A DNA stretch of 20,392 nucleotides, from the NCBI GenBank assembly GCA_902806355.1, contig CADCWI010000094.1:1-20392 (forward strand), read 5' to 3'. Every line of letters begins with the position of its first letter. Positions within the stretch are counted from its first letter, which is position 1. The notes beneath the pieces are model-generated. The model was given only the letters and a program-made list of their open reading frames with translations. It did not search any database and was not told the origin of the DNA. This DNA is from an uncultured Thermomicrobiales bacterium (GTDB lineage Bacteria; Chloroflexota; Chloroflexia; Thermomicrobiales; UBA6265). Of this stretch, positions 1 to 7,189 are shown piece after piece. A program made the translations under genes and the position numbers.

Positions 1-2
1 AT

Positions 3-461
3 TCAATCGTGGGCGAGTTCGTTTTGGATGATGTGCTCATAGTAGTTGGATTGCCAGAGGCGGCGGCTGAACGGCTTCCATCCGGACGCTCGGACACCTC
101 GAATGTATGCGTTCGTCGTCATGGTCTTGAACCAGCCGACGATCGCGCCCAGCGATGCTCCAGATCGCGGCGTTTCGGCGGCGTCCCCGCAATCAGTGAT
201 CAGGATGACGCCATGCAGATGGTTCGGCATCACGATCACAGCGTCGACTTCGACCTCGGGATACTTGTTGGACAACTCCGTCCACCAGTGCAGAAGCATG
301 TCGCCGGAAGCACTTGGATGCATGGTGTCATCGAGCACGTCTCCGAACAGACAGGCACGATCATGCACGCATAGCGTCACGAAATACGTTCCCGCCTGCG
401 CATAGTCGTAGTCGCGAAGACGTAGGGAGGAACTTCGATACCGTTTCTGGTGATCCACCAT
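3..461 (-). CDS. REP-associated tyrosine transposase (Y1/HUH), C-terminally short
   Basis: This is a single-strand DNA transposase of the IS200-like Y1 superfamily, of the RAYT group that acts on REP palindromes. Residues 17-30 give the family start (DYDYAQAGTYFVTL). The HUH metal motif is H81-L-H83 within MPNHLHGVI, and the Trp-Gln..Tyr-Tyr segment at about 136-141 supplies the catalytic Tyr (140 or 141). I chose the ATG at 461 because AGAGG lies 5 nt upstream and family homology starts there; an in-frame start at 488 adds nine unlike residues. The protein ends 11 residues after the YY pair, whereas RAYTs usually continue with a helix and a YI..NP..W segment, so it looks truncated by a stop at 3-5. 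A frameshift cannot be excluded because only two more bases are visible. Hairpins at 519-632 fit its presumed substrate. Confidence 0.85.
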   Translation of the reverse strand: MVDHQKRYRSSSLRLRDYDYAQAGTYFVTLCVHDRACLFGDVLDDTMHPSASGDMLLHWWTELSNKYPEVEVDAVIVMPNHLHGVILITDCGDAAETPRSGASLGAIVGWFKTMTTNAYIRGVRASGWKPFSRRLWQSNYYEHIIQNELAHD

Positions 462-518
462 GGTGCCTCTGTTCCCGCCGACTGACAATCACACGCACCA
501 GCGACAACGCATGTACAT

Positions 519-544
519 GTAGCGGCAGCCCTGCGTGGCAGCCG
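519..544 (+). repeat. REP-like element, copy 1 (GTAG plus hairpin)
   Basis: GTAG (519-522) is followed at once by the arm CGGCAGCC (523-530), a 6-nt loop and the arm GGCAGCCG (537-544). All arm positions pair except one A/A mismatch. It matches the copy at 607-632 on the other strand at 20 of 26 positions with the same spacing. REP elements mobilised by RAYTs typically carry a GTAG or GGAG foot 5' of a hairpin, and a RAYT gene starts 58 nt away. Confidence 0.6.
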
Positions 545-579
545 ACAATGGACCGCCGATGCTTGTCCAGTCCTTACCG

Positions 580-603
580 CCGGCAGCTCGGCGTGGCTGC
601 TGG
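580..603. repeat. Additional hairpin between the two REP-like elements
   Basis: CCGGCAGC (580-587) pairs with GCTGCTGG (596-603) across an 8-nt loop, with one G-U pair. It has no GTAG foot. It may be linker structure of a BIME-like unit or chance in GC-rich DNA. Confidence 0.3.
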
Positions 604-606
604 CAA

Positions 607-632
607 CGGCGACCACTCGGGGTCGCCGCTAC
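607..632 (-). repeat. REP-like element, copy 2, inverted; may also end the catabolic operon
   Basis: On the minus strand GTAG (632-629) is followed by CGGCGACC, a 6-nt loop and a perfectly complementary GGTCGCCG. It lies 11 nt beyond the stop codon of the GH4 gene, so it could also act as a 3' mRNA hairpin or terminator, but no T-run follows. Together with 519-544 it forms an inverted pair, the usual layout of a BIME. Confidence 0.6.
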
Positions 633-643
633 ATATCAGGGGT

Positions 644-1945
644 TCAGTGGTACTGCGGCAGCCAGTCGCCGTGGGCTTCGATCAGGTCATCGACGAGGTG
701 CCAGATCTGGTCGAGGTCCAGCTCTGCGGCGGTGTGCGGGTCGAGCATCGCGGCGTGGTAGATGTGCTCGCGCTTCCCGGTCACGGCGGCTTCGACGGTC
801 AGCCGCTGGACGTTGATGTTGGTCTGCATCAGCGCCGCCAGGTGAACCGGCAGGGAGCCGACGGCGGTTGGCTGGAGTCCGTTGCGATCGACCAGGACCG
901 GCACCTCGACGCAGCAATCGTCCGGCAGGTTCTCGATCAGCCCATGGTTTGGCACGTTGCCGTAGATCACCTGTGGCGTGCCGGTCTCCTTGCCGAGAAT
1001 GATCTGCGATGCATACTCATGCGTGCGCTTGTGCTCGATCGGCTCCTCCCCCTCGTACCGCTCCCGCATGCCCTCCCAGCGGGTGATCTGTCGCTCGCAA
1101 CGGCGCGGATACTCATCGAGCGGGATGTTGAACTCTTCGATCAGGTCAGGGCGGTCGTGCTTGATGAACCAGGGGACGTACTCGGCGAAGTGCTCGCTCG
1201 ATTCGGTGACGAAGTAGCCCGTACGCTTCAGCATCTCGTAGCGGACGCGGTTGTCATCCGGCACCCGGCCGTCATCCATGATGTGACGAATCGCGGGGTA
1301 GAGGTCCTCACCATCGCGCTCGAACGTGGTGTAGAAAGCCATGTGGTTGATACCGGCACAGGTAAAGTTGATCTCCTCAATCGGGACGCCGATGTCATTG
1401 GCGAGGACACCGGCCGTGCCCTGCACGCTGTGGCAGAGCCCAACCGTGCTGATCTTCGTCGCCCTGGTGATCGCCCAGCAATTCATCGCCATCGGGTTGA
1501 CGTACTGGAGGAACAACGCGTCCGGGCAAACGTCCTCCATATCCTTGGCGATGTCGACGAGGACGGGGATCGTGCGGAGACCACGCATGATGCCGCCGAT
1601 ACCAAGGGTGTCAGCGATCGTCTGCCGCAACCCGTACTTCTTTGGAATCTCGAAGTCGGTGACCGTGCCCGGCTTGTAACCGGCGACCTGGATCATGCAG
1701 ATCACGTAATCGGCACCGCTCAGCGCCTCGCGACGTTCGGTCGACGTTTCAACTTTGCATCCGGCGGCGGCCGAGGAGACGAGCTTCCTGGCGACGATCT
1801 CGGATGTCGCGAGGCGATCTTCGTCGATGTCGAACAGGGTCAGGGTGGCATCGGTGAGTTCGGGATAGCTGACGATGTCACCGATGAGGTTTTTGGCGAA
1901 GACCGTGCTTCCGGCGCCGACGAACGTGATCTTTGGTCCGGTCAT
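644..1945 (-). CDS. melA: GH4 family glycosidase, alpha-galactosidase (MelA) type
   Basis: GH4 enzymes are cytoplasmic and hydrolyse glycosides by an NAD+- and Mn2+-dependent oxidation-elimination mechanism. The 433-residue length is normal for the family. Residues 5-13 (KITFVGAGS) form the NAD-binding Rossmann start. YVNPMAM is at 148-154, the metal-binding Cys lies in CHSV at 171-174, and N200-H201 is the second conserved ligand site. The CHSV form is the one associated with alpha-galactosidases, as opposed to CHG in alpha-glucosidases, CHE in alpha-glucuronidases and CN/CD in phospho-glycosidases. No signal peptide is visible. AAGGAG lies 12 nt before the ATG. It is the last gene of the minus-strand cluster and has a candidate promoter of its own at 2032-2059. 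The exact substrate is inferred. Confidence 0.9.
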   Translation of the reverse strand: MTGPKITFVGAGSTVFAKNLIGDIVSYPELTDATLTLFDIDEDRLATSEIVARKLVSSAAAGCKVETSTERREALSGADYVICMIQVAGYKPGTVTDFEIPKKYGLRQTIADTLGIGGIMRGLRTIPVLVDIAKDMEDVCPDALFLQYVNPMAMNCWAITRATKISTVGLCHSVQGTAGVLANDIGVPIEEINFTCAGINHMAFYTTFERDGEDLYPAIRHIMDDGRVPDDNRVRYEMLKRTGYFVTESSEHFAEYVPWFIKHDRPDLIEEFNIPLDEYPRRCERQITRWEGMRERYEGEEPIEHKRTHEYASQIILGKETGTPQVIYGNVPNHGLIENLPDDCCVEVPVLVDRNGLQPTAVGSLPVHLAALMQTNINVQRLTVEAAVTGKREHIYHAAMLDPHTAAELDLDQIWHLVDDLIEAHGDWLPQYH

Positions 1946-2031
1946 AAGTGGCGGAAACTCCTTGAACGATGTCGTGAGCAGGCGTCAGCGGAAGGAACGG
2001 CACCGCATGGAGATTGCAGTGGTCGTGAAGC

Positions 2032-2059
2032 ATTGTACGGATGCGGACCCTTTTGTCAC
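2032..2059 (-). promoter_or_regulatory. Candidate promoter for the GH4 gene
   Basis: On the minus strand GTGACA (2059-2054, 5 of 6 to the -35 consensus), a 16-nt spacer and TACAAT (2037-2032, 5 of 6 to -10) lie in the 128-bp gap between the sulfatase stop and the GH4 start. It would allow GH4 expression independent of the upstream genes. Confidence 0.45.
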
Positions 2060-2073
2060 GCTCTAATTGGGGA

Positions 2074-3426
2074 TCAGGCTTGCAGCTCGGCGGGCAGAAT
2101 CGTGAACCGGTTTCGGCCCGGGTTGGTGACCGCGCGGATCTCCGGTACCGACTCCCCTGCCTCAACCATCCGCGCGACGAGCCGCTGTTGCAGGGTGTCG
2201 CTGAGCTCACGAACAGTTGGCTGCCCGATCAGGTTCTCAAGCTCGTACGGATCGCTCTCCATGTCATAGAGCGCGGATTCTTCGTAGAGCTCCGCGCCGG
2301 GCTGGTCACGTCGCGCCTCAGGAGCGGTGACCTCGTACTTCCAGCGATGGGTGCGGACGGCCCGGGCGGTCTTGCTCTCGCTGACCTGGATGAAGACCTC
2401 CCCTGGCCAATCGGCGGCCTGGCCCCGGAGCAGCGGCATGATCGAGCGGCCCTGCATCGGCTGCTGTTGCGGGATCCCGGCGGCGTCGAGAAGGGTCGGT
2501 GGAAAGTCCACCAGACTGACCATTTGGCGAATTCGGCCGCCGCCGTCGAAGCCGGGACCAGTGAAGAGGGTCGGGATGCGGACCGACGCATCGTGGCAGG
2601 AGCGCTTGTACTCAGCGTTGCGCGTCTTGAAGTGGCACCCATGGTCGGTCGTGAAGAGCACGATCGTGTTGTCCGTCAGGTCCAGACTCTTGATCGCGTC
2701 GATGACGCGACCGAACGCTTCGTCCAGTCTCTTGACCATGCCCCAGTAGCCACCGAGATGCTGATGCGCGTTGCCACCGAGCGCCGCCAGGTCGGGCGGA
2801 GTCCAGCGCGCTTCGTATCGCTGGCGGTAACCGTCCGGGGCGGGATAGGAATCGAGCCGGTTTTGGAAGTGTGGCTCCAGGTAGGAGACGAACAGGAAGA
2901 ACGGATCGGACTTGTGCTGATCGATGTAGCGGATCGCGGCATCGGTCATCGCGTCGACCCGGTATCCCGGAAGATCGACCGGCTGATTCTCGTTGTCGAA
3001 GAGCCGGGTCTGGTAGGCCTCGGATGTCCATTCGAGCACGTTTGAGGCGAGCCATGTCTCGTACCCGCCGCGCTCTTCCTCGGGAACGGGGTTGGTGCTC
3101 GCAAGGTGCCACTTGCCGATGTAGCCGGTTGCGTATCCCGCGTCCCGGAAGTGATGGGCGAGGGTCGGAAGATCCTTCCGGAGCGGAATGCCGTTCGTGA
3201 ACGACCCGGTCGTCGTGGCGTAGAGGCCGGTCTGCAGGCAGGACCGCGCCGGCCCGCAGACCGGCTGGCAGGTGTACGCATGCGGCAGGTGGGTTCCCTC
3301 GTGAGCAAGGCGATCGAAGTTCGGCATGATGTCGAGCGGATTCCCCGCCAGGCCGGAGCAATCCCATCTCTGCTGATCGGTGAAGAAGACGACGACGTTC
3401 GGCCGGGTGTTCGCGGGTTGCGTCAC
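2074..3426 (-). CDS. Sulfatase (formylglycine-dependent, S1 family)
   Basis: The protein (450 aa) hydrolyses a sulfate ester. The sulfatase signature is at C57-G-P59-A-R61, a CxPxR site in which Cys57 would be converted to formylglycine by a maturase not found in this window. Other S1 features are D17-Q18 near the N-terminus as metal ligands, G103/K105-W-H-L as the second signature, and D261-H262-G as the distal metal site. It begins directly with the first beta strand and has no signal peptide, so it should act in the cytoplasm. The start is a GTG at 3426 with AAAGG about 11 nt upstream. It lies 69 bp downstream of a second sulfatase and upstream of GH4, suggesting that it strips sulfate from an imported galactoside. 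Substrate position cannot be read from the sequence. Confidence 0.9.
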   Translation of the reverse strand: MTQPANTRPNVVVFFTDQQRWDCSGLAGNPLDIMPNFDRLAHEGTHLPHAYTCQPVCGPARSCLQTGLYATTTGSFTNGIPLRKDLPTLAHHFRDAGYATGYIGKWHLASTNPVPEEERGGYETWLASNVLEWTSEAYQTRLFDNENQPVDLPGYRVDAMTDAAIRYIDQHKSDPFFLFVSYLEPHFQNRLDSYPAPDGYRQRYEARWTPPDLAALGGNAHQHLGGYWGMVKRLDEAFGRVIDAIKSLDLTDNTIVLFTTDHGCHFKTRNAEYKRSCHDASVRIPTLFTGPGFDGGGRIRQMVSLVDFPPTLLDAAGIPQQQPMQGRSIMPLLRGQAADWPGEVFIQVSESKTARAVRTHRWKYEVTAPEARRDQPGAELYEESALYDMESDPYELENLIGQPTVRELSDTLQQRLVARMVEAGESVPEIRAVTNPGRNRFTILPAELQA

Positions 3427-3495
3427 AGCAGGTGGACCTTTGCATTGAAAGCCGCGAGCGGCGTTTGGATCAGCGGTTTCCCGTTGGCGTCACCT

Positions 3496-4860
3496 TTACC
3501 GGGTGGCCAAAGCGTTTTCCAGCCGGGCGATCGCCGCTCGCTGGGCATCCCGAAACGCGTCGATTCGCGTGCCATCCTGTTTCGGGTCGCACAGCAGGCG
3601 CAACTCGGCTTCAAGACGGAGGGCGATCTCCGGGTCCGATTCGTACCGGTTGTTCAGTTCGTGAGGATCGCACTCGAGGTTGAAGAGCTGATGCGGAGCG
3701 GCGAGATGATGCATCAGCTTCCACTGTCCCTTGCGGATCATGAAGCTACCGGACCGCGTGCCGTGACCGTGGTACTCGGCGAAGACCGTGCGGTCCGATG
3801 AGTCCGGCTTCACCATCTGCAGCGGTTCTCCCCACCAGTCGTCCGGCCGTTCCGTGCCGGTCGCATGGAACAGCGACGCCTGCACATCGAGGAGCGACAC
3901 CGGCGTGCTGACCCGCGTGCCAGGCTCGAAACCGGGCCCGGCGGCGATCAGGGGTACACGGACCGAGTCCTCGTAGAGCGAGCACTTCCACCACATCCCG
4001 AAGGTACCAAGCATCTCACCGTGATCGGAGGTGTAGATGACCACCGTGTCGGCGCCATTCCCCGTCTCATCCACGACATCCAGGATCCGCCCGAGTTGCT
4101 GATCCACGTAGTCGACGCAGCCGAGATACCCTTGGCGCAGTCCTCGGACCTGGCTCTCGGTGAATCCGTCGGTGCTGAAATAGGCTCGGAGATCGCGGGC
4201 ATACGGATGCTGTGCCGTCAGTTCGTCCGGCCCGAGCGCCGGCAAGTCGGCGGCATCCGCATACCGGTTCCAGAGCTCCTCGGTGACGAAGTGCGGAAAG
4301 TGAGGAGCCCCGATGTTGATGGAGATCGTCCAGGGACGATCCAGCGACGGCGCGCGCTCCTTGAGCCAGGTGAGAGCCGAATCCATCACCCGGTCATCCT
4401 TCCGGAACGGATCGTCACGGATGCCGAACCCGTCTGCCCGGGAAGGGCCGTCCCTGCTCGGTTTCCCGGGGTCGATGAGCGACGTGGTGTCCCCTGGCGG
4501 TTTCCGGTCCTGAACCTCGAGCAACTCGGAAAAGCCAAGCCGGTCGGCGGTGGTATAGACATCCGCCTTGCCCGCGAAGACGGTATGCACGCCCTGCCCG
4601 GCAAGGACACCACCGTACGACGGGTGATCCGCCGTAATCACATTGGAGTTGTTGTAGACGTCAACGAGATGAGGTGGTTTGCCAGCCATGAACGCCGACC
4701 GGCTCGGCGCGCACAGTGGCGAAGGACAATACGCCTCATTGAACACCGTCCCGCGCGCCGCCAATCGCTCCATGTTGGGCGTTCGCACCGTTGGATGCCC
4801 GTGGACAGACGAGACGAACGCATTGTGCTCGTCGGACATGAGCAGCACGACATTGGTCAT
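3496..4860 (-). CDS. Second sulfatase (S1 family, CxPxR type)
   Basis: A 454-residue sulfatase, distinct from its neighbour at 2074-3426. The modification site is C50-A-P-S-R54, followed by SAFMAG as in signature 1. D10-E11 takes the place of the usual Asp pair, K99 lies in FAGKADVY, and the distal metal motif is D280-H281-G. There is no signal peptide, so it is predicted to be cytoplasmic. The ATG at 4860 has only a weak ribosome site (GGGG about 11 nt upstream). It is the second gene of the cluster, separated from the binding-protein gene by 87 bp holding a strong hairpin (4903-4940). Two sulfatases in one operon suggest a substrate sulfated at two positions or two related substrates. The protein weakly recalls choline-sulfatase-like members, but that would not fit the neighbours. 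Confidence 0.9.
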   Translation of the reverse strand: MTNVVLLMSDEHNAFVSSVHGHPTVRTPNMERLAARGTVFNEAYCPSPLCAPSRSAFMAGKPPHLVDVYNNSNVITADHPSYGGVLAGQGVHTVFAGKADVYTTADRLGFSELLEVQDRKPPGDTTSLIDPGKPSRDGPSRADGFGIRDDPFRKDDRVMDSALTWLKERAPSLDRPWTISINIGAPHFPHFVTEELWNRYADAADLPALGPDELTAQHPYARDLRAYFSTDGFTESQVRGLRQGYLGCVDYVDQQLGRILDVVDETGNGADTVVIYTSDHGEMLGTFGMWWKCSLYEDSVRVPLIAAGPGFEPGTRVSTPVSLLDVQASLFHATGTERPDDWWGEPLQMVKPDSSDRTVFAEYHGHGTRSGSFMIRKGQWKLMHHLAAPHQLFNLECDPHELNNRYESDPEIALRLEAELRLLCDPKQDGTRIDAFRDAQRAAIARLENALATR

Positions 4861-4902
4861 GAATGGAAATGCCCCGAAACGATCATTGGCAGGCCAGAAT
4901 TC

Positions 4903-4940
4903 CCGAACGGGCCGGTGTCTGCAGGCACCGGCCCGTTCGG
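4903..4940 (-). terminator. Intercistronic hairpin (attenuating or mRNA-stabilising)
   Basis: A perfect 15-bp inverted repeat, CCGAACGGGCCGGTG at 4903-4917 and its complement at 4926-4940, has an 8-nt loop. It sits 7 nt after the stop of the solute-binding-protein gene, within the operon. No T-run follows on the minus strand, so partial termination or 3'-end protection of the binding-protein message is more likely than complete termination. Confidence 0.6.
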
Positions 4941-4947
4941 AAGAGGA

Positions 4948-6501
4948 TCAGAGCGCCGCGTACATCTCCTCGGTGTAGTCCTGGGCCGGGTCCCAGTTGG
5001 GGAATACCCAATCCTCGCGGGAAACCTGGGCACCCTTGTCCTGAGCGGCCTTGATCGCGCGATCGAGCTCGGCATTGGCGCGATCCTGGAGATCCTGCAG
5101 AGCGGCCTGCGGATCCGAGAGTTGACCGGAGAAGATGCCCTGAACGACCTCGCCCAGATTCGGCGCCAGGGGTTTCAGCTCCTGGGTGACCTTGACGGTC
5201 TCCGGGTTCCTGACAGCCAGCATCGGGCCTAGCTGAATCTGACTCTCGAACAATTGAAGGGCCTTGTCTGCGGTCGGGTCCAGCGACAGCGTTTCCTGCG
5301 CGATCCGAGCGGCTTCCGGGAATAGCGACCGGAGGTTTCCGTTGGTGGCAGCCATGATCGCGATCTGGCCCTCCTGTGAGCCGATGTACGAGAACATGTC
5401 CCCCGCAATCGCCTTGTTTGGGCTCTGGGCAAAAACCCAGTTGAGGTTAGCCCCATTTTCCTCGTACGTGAGGACACCCGTCTCTGTCCCGTTCGGAACC
5501 GGTTGACTGGAGATGTCGAACGTGAAGTCAGGATGATCGCGCTGGAAGTTGACGATGTCCCACGGACCGGAGAGCACCATGCCAGCCACACCGGTAGGAA
5601 ATCTCGCTCGAGCATCCACCTCTCCAAGGGAGAGGGCGCCCGGAAAGATGCTGCCATCGCTGTTCATTGCGAGCAGCAACTCGACGGCGGCGAGATACTC
5701 GGCGCTGGAATACACGTACTCGCCGGACTTCCAGTCGATATCCGTGGTGCTGGCAGGACGACCAGCCATACGACCCAGATTTCTCACGAAGCTCGCCAAT
5801 TGACCGGGGGTCTTCCCACCGAGAATCAGTCCGTAGACCTGTCCCTGGCCTGCCTCGGTGATCTTCCTGGCCGCGTCGCGGAAAGTATCCCAGGTCAGGG
5901 GCGTCTCCGCGGGGTTGTAGCCCGCCGTCTCCATCAGTGCCGGATTGTAGAACGTCAGGGTGCTGTATCGCTTGTCCGACGTTACCGGGAACGTGTAGGT
6001 CTTGCCGTCGAAGACATGCACGCCCTCCACGAACGCGCCGAGCGGGAACCGTTCCTTCCATGCCTGGAAGTCCGGGATGATGTCGTCGAGGGGAGCGACC
6101 CAGCCTTCCTGTACCGCCTGGGTGGACGGAATTTCCAGGGGCATCGCGAAGACGTCATGCGCGTCCCCGTTGCGGACACCGAGTGGGACGATCTGCGCGA
6201 TCTCCGTCCAAGGCAGCGGGTCGTACTGGATGGTGATGTTCGGATGGGCCTGCGAATAGGCCTCGAAGAAGGGGCGATAGAAGTAGGACTTGAGATCGCC
6301 GCTGTCGATCCAGCGGAAGGTCACGTCGTCGGTAGGCAATTCCACTTGGGACTGAGGGATGGTGATAACGCCAGGCGTCGCACCTTGGGCCGCGGCACCA
6401 GACGCTGCTTGCGAGCCGAGGACTGCGGCCAATCCCGCTCCCGCCCCGATCTGCAAAGCTCGCCGCCGCGTAATCGCCTGGTTCATCGGTTGGTGCGTCA
6501 T
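4948..6501 (-). CDS. Extracellular solute-binding protein, family 1 (ABC sugar uptake), Tat-exported
   Basis: This 517-residue protein would capture a sugar outside the membrane and deliver it to an ABC transporter. The N-terminus has a Tat signal: T11-R-R-R-A-L-Q17 followed by a hydrophobic, Ala/Gly-rich stretch to about residue 38. The mature part has family-1 hallmarks: an early FRWIDSGD strand, YFYRPFFEAYSQAHPNI at about 72-88, DVFAMP, the YNPALM region and GMVLSGPWD in the second lobe. I chose the ATG at 6501 because the Tat motif follows it and ACAGG lies 7 nt upstream; the open frame runs to 6735 without further homology. It is first in the cluster with two sulfatases and GH4, so the ligand is probably a sulfated galactoside. 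No permease or ATPase gene is present here, so these must be encoded elsewhere. Confidence 0.9.
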   Translation of the reverse strand: MTHQPMNQAITRRRALQIGAGAGLAAVLGSQAASGAAAQGATPGVITIPQSQVELPTDDVTFRWIDSGDLKSYFYRPFFEAYSQAHPNITIQYDPLPWTEIAQIVPLGVRNGDAHDVFAMPLEIPSTQAVQEGWVAPLDDIIPDFQAWKERFPLGAFVEGVHVFDGKTYTFPVTSDKRYSTLTFYNPALMETAGYNPAETPLTWDTFRDAARKITEAGQGQVYGLILGGKTPGQLASFVRNLGRMAGRPASTTDIDWKSGEYVYSSAEYLAAVELLLAMNSDGSIFPGALSLGEVDARARFPTGVAGMVLSGPWDIVNFQRDHPDFTFDISSQPVPNGTETGVLTYEENGANLNWVFAQSPNKAIAGDMFSYIGSQEGQIAIMAATNGNLRSLFPEAARIAQETLSLDPTADKALQLFESQIQLGPMLAVRNPETVKVTQELKPLAPNLGEVVQGIFSGQLSDPQAALQDLQDRANAELDRAIKAAQDKGAQVSREDWVFPNWDPAQDYTEEMYAAL

Positions 6502-6827
6502 GATGATGCCTGTCCTTTCAGAATTCTCACGGATCGGTGGCATGCCTGCTTCGAGTGGCGTGCAACTCCTGTGCATGATTCGCCACCGCGACTGTATCAA
6601 CCACTTCCCCTTTTGGAAACACTCGCCACTTCGGTCATTCGTATCGCTCGCGAAGTTCATGACGCACGATGGATGTTGACCGGATCTAGCCAAACGACGG
6701 CGTGGGAACCACCGGCGCATCCCTTCTGTCACCACCGTTCGTCAACGGTAGGACAGAGTTCACGCCAGTCAGGTAGATACGCGCGATCGACGGGACTGGG
6801 TGACGACTGGTTATGGAGACGTTCGTC

Positions 6828-6856
6828 ATCCTATGGCGAGGCATTCCACCTGTCAA
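6828..6856 (-). promoter_or_regulatory. Candidate promoter of the binding-protein/sulfatase/GH4 operon
   Basis: On the minus strand a perfect -35 TTGACA (6856-6851), a 17-nt spacer and TAGGAT (6833-6828, 4 of 6) form a good sigma-70-type promoter. It would give an untranslated leader of roughly 320 nt before the ATG at 6501. Confidence 0.45.
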
Positions 6857-7139
6857 CGGTGTCGCGACGAGAGAGGCGACGGATCAGGGAGACCTATTTT
6901 GGCGCTGGTGAGTATTCGCGGTGTTCCTTGCTCTGTCGCCCGGTGAAGTCTCTCGAAACTGATTCACGGCAACATCGCGAAGGGAACGTCGTGGGCGCAG
7001 GGCAGCGGCTCGGCACCGTGCAGAGAACGAAGCTCGGTAGACACCATGTGCTGAAAAAGGGGTTGAACCGGTCCGTGCATCCTGGTCAGGATCGTTATCG
7101 CGGGCCGACTGCCGCCTCGTGCCGTAGGTAGAATGAATA

Positions 7140-7163
7140 GTGACATCCTCCGTGTCCGGAGGA
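7140..7163 (+). repeat. Repeated 10-mer GTGACATCCT with hairpin, copy 1
   Basis: GTGACATCCT is at 7140-7149. It overlaps a perfect 7-bp hairpin, TCCTCCG (7146-7152) with CGGAGGA (7157-7163). The same 10-mer occurs at 8993 and 15966, always between genes. Its form recalls the outer ends of IS200/IS605-type elements, from memory only. It could equally be an operator ahead of glpD. Confidence 0.35.
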
Positions 7164-7189
7164 AGCAGCGCAACACGGAAAGGTACGGG

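Larger units (their letters stand above)
6502..7189. other. Divergent regulatory region between binding-protein operon and glpD
   Basis: A 688-bp stretch without a convincing gene; the open frames that cross it lack ribosome sites and family matches. It holds a candidate minus-strand promoter (6828-6856), the nonamer GTCAACGGT at 6741 and again at 6852, a 14-bp palindrome ATCCTGGTCAGGAT at 7079-7092, and a copy of a repeated 10-mer with a hairpin at 7140-7163. No clear plus-strand promoter for glpD was found. Confidence 0.5.

Noticed and set aside
314..2269. Long plus-strand open frame (651 codons) opposite the GH4 gene
   Set aside because: It mirrors GH4 and the REP region, has no family signature or ribosome site, and is a typical antisense shadow in high-GC DNA.
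2041..3045. Plus-strand open frame opposite the first sulfatase
   Set aside because: The opposite strand has an unmistakable sulfatase; this frame shows no motifs.
3865..5232. Plus-strand open frame (455 codons) opposite the second sulfatase
   Set aside because: Antisense shadow; it crosses the intercistronic hairpin and shows no recognisable domain.
5503..7131. Plus-strand open frame (542 codons) running from the binding-protein gene into the intergenic region
   Set aside because: No ribosome site or domain, and it covers the promoter region of the divergent operon.
7133..7189. Upstream ATG start for glpD
   Set aside because: No suitable ribosome site, and its extension covers a repeated 10-mer with a hairpin. 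The GTG at 7190 has GGAAAGG at 6 nt.
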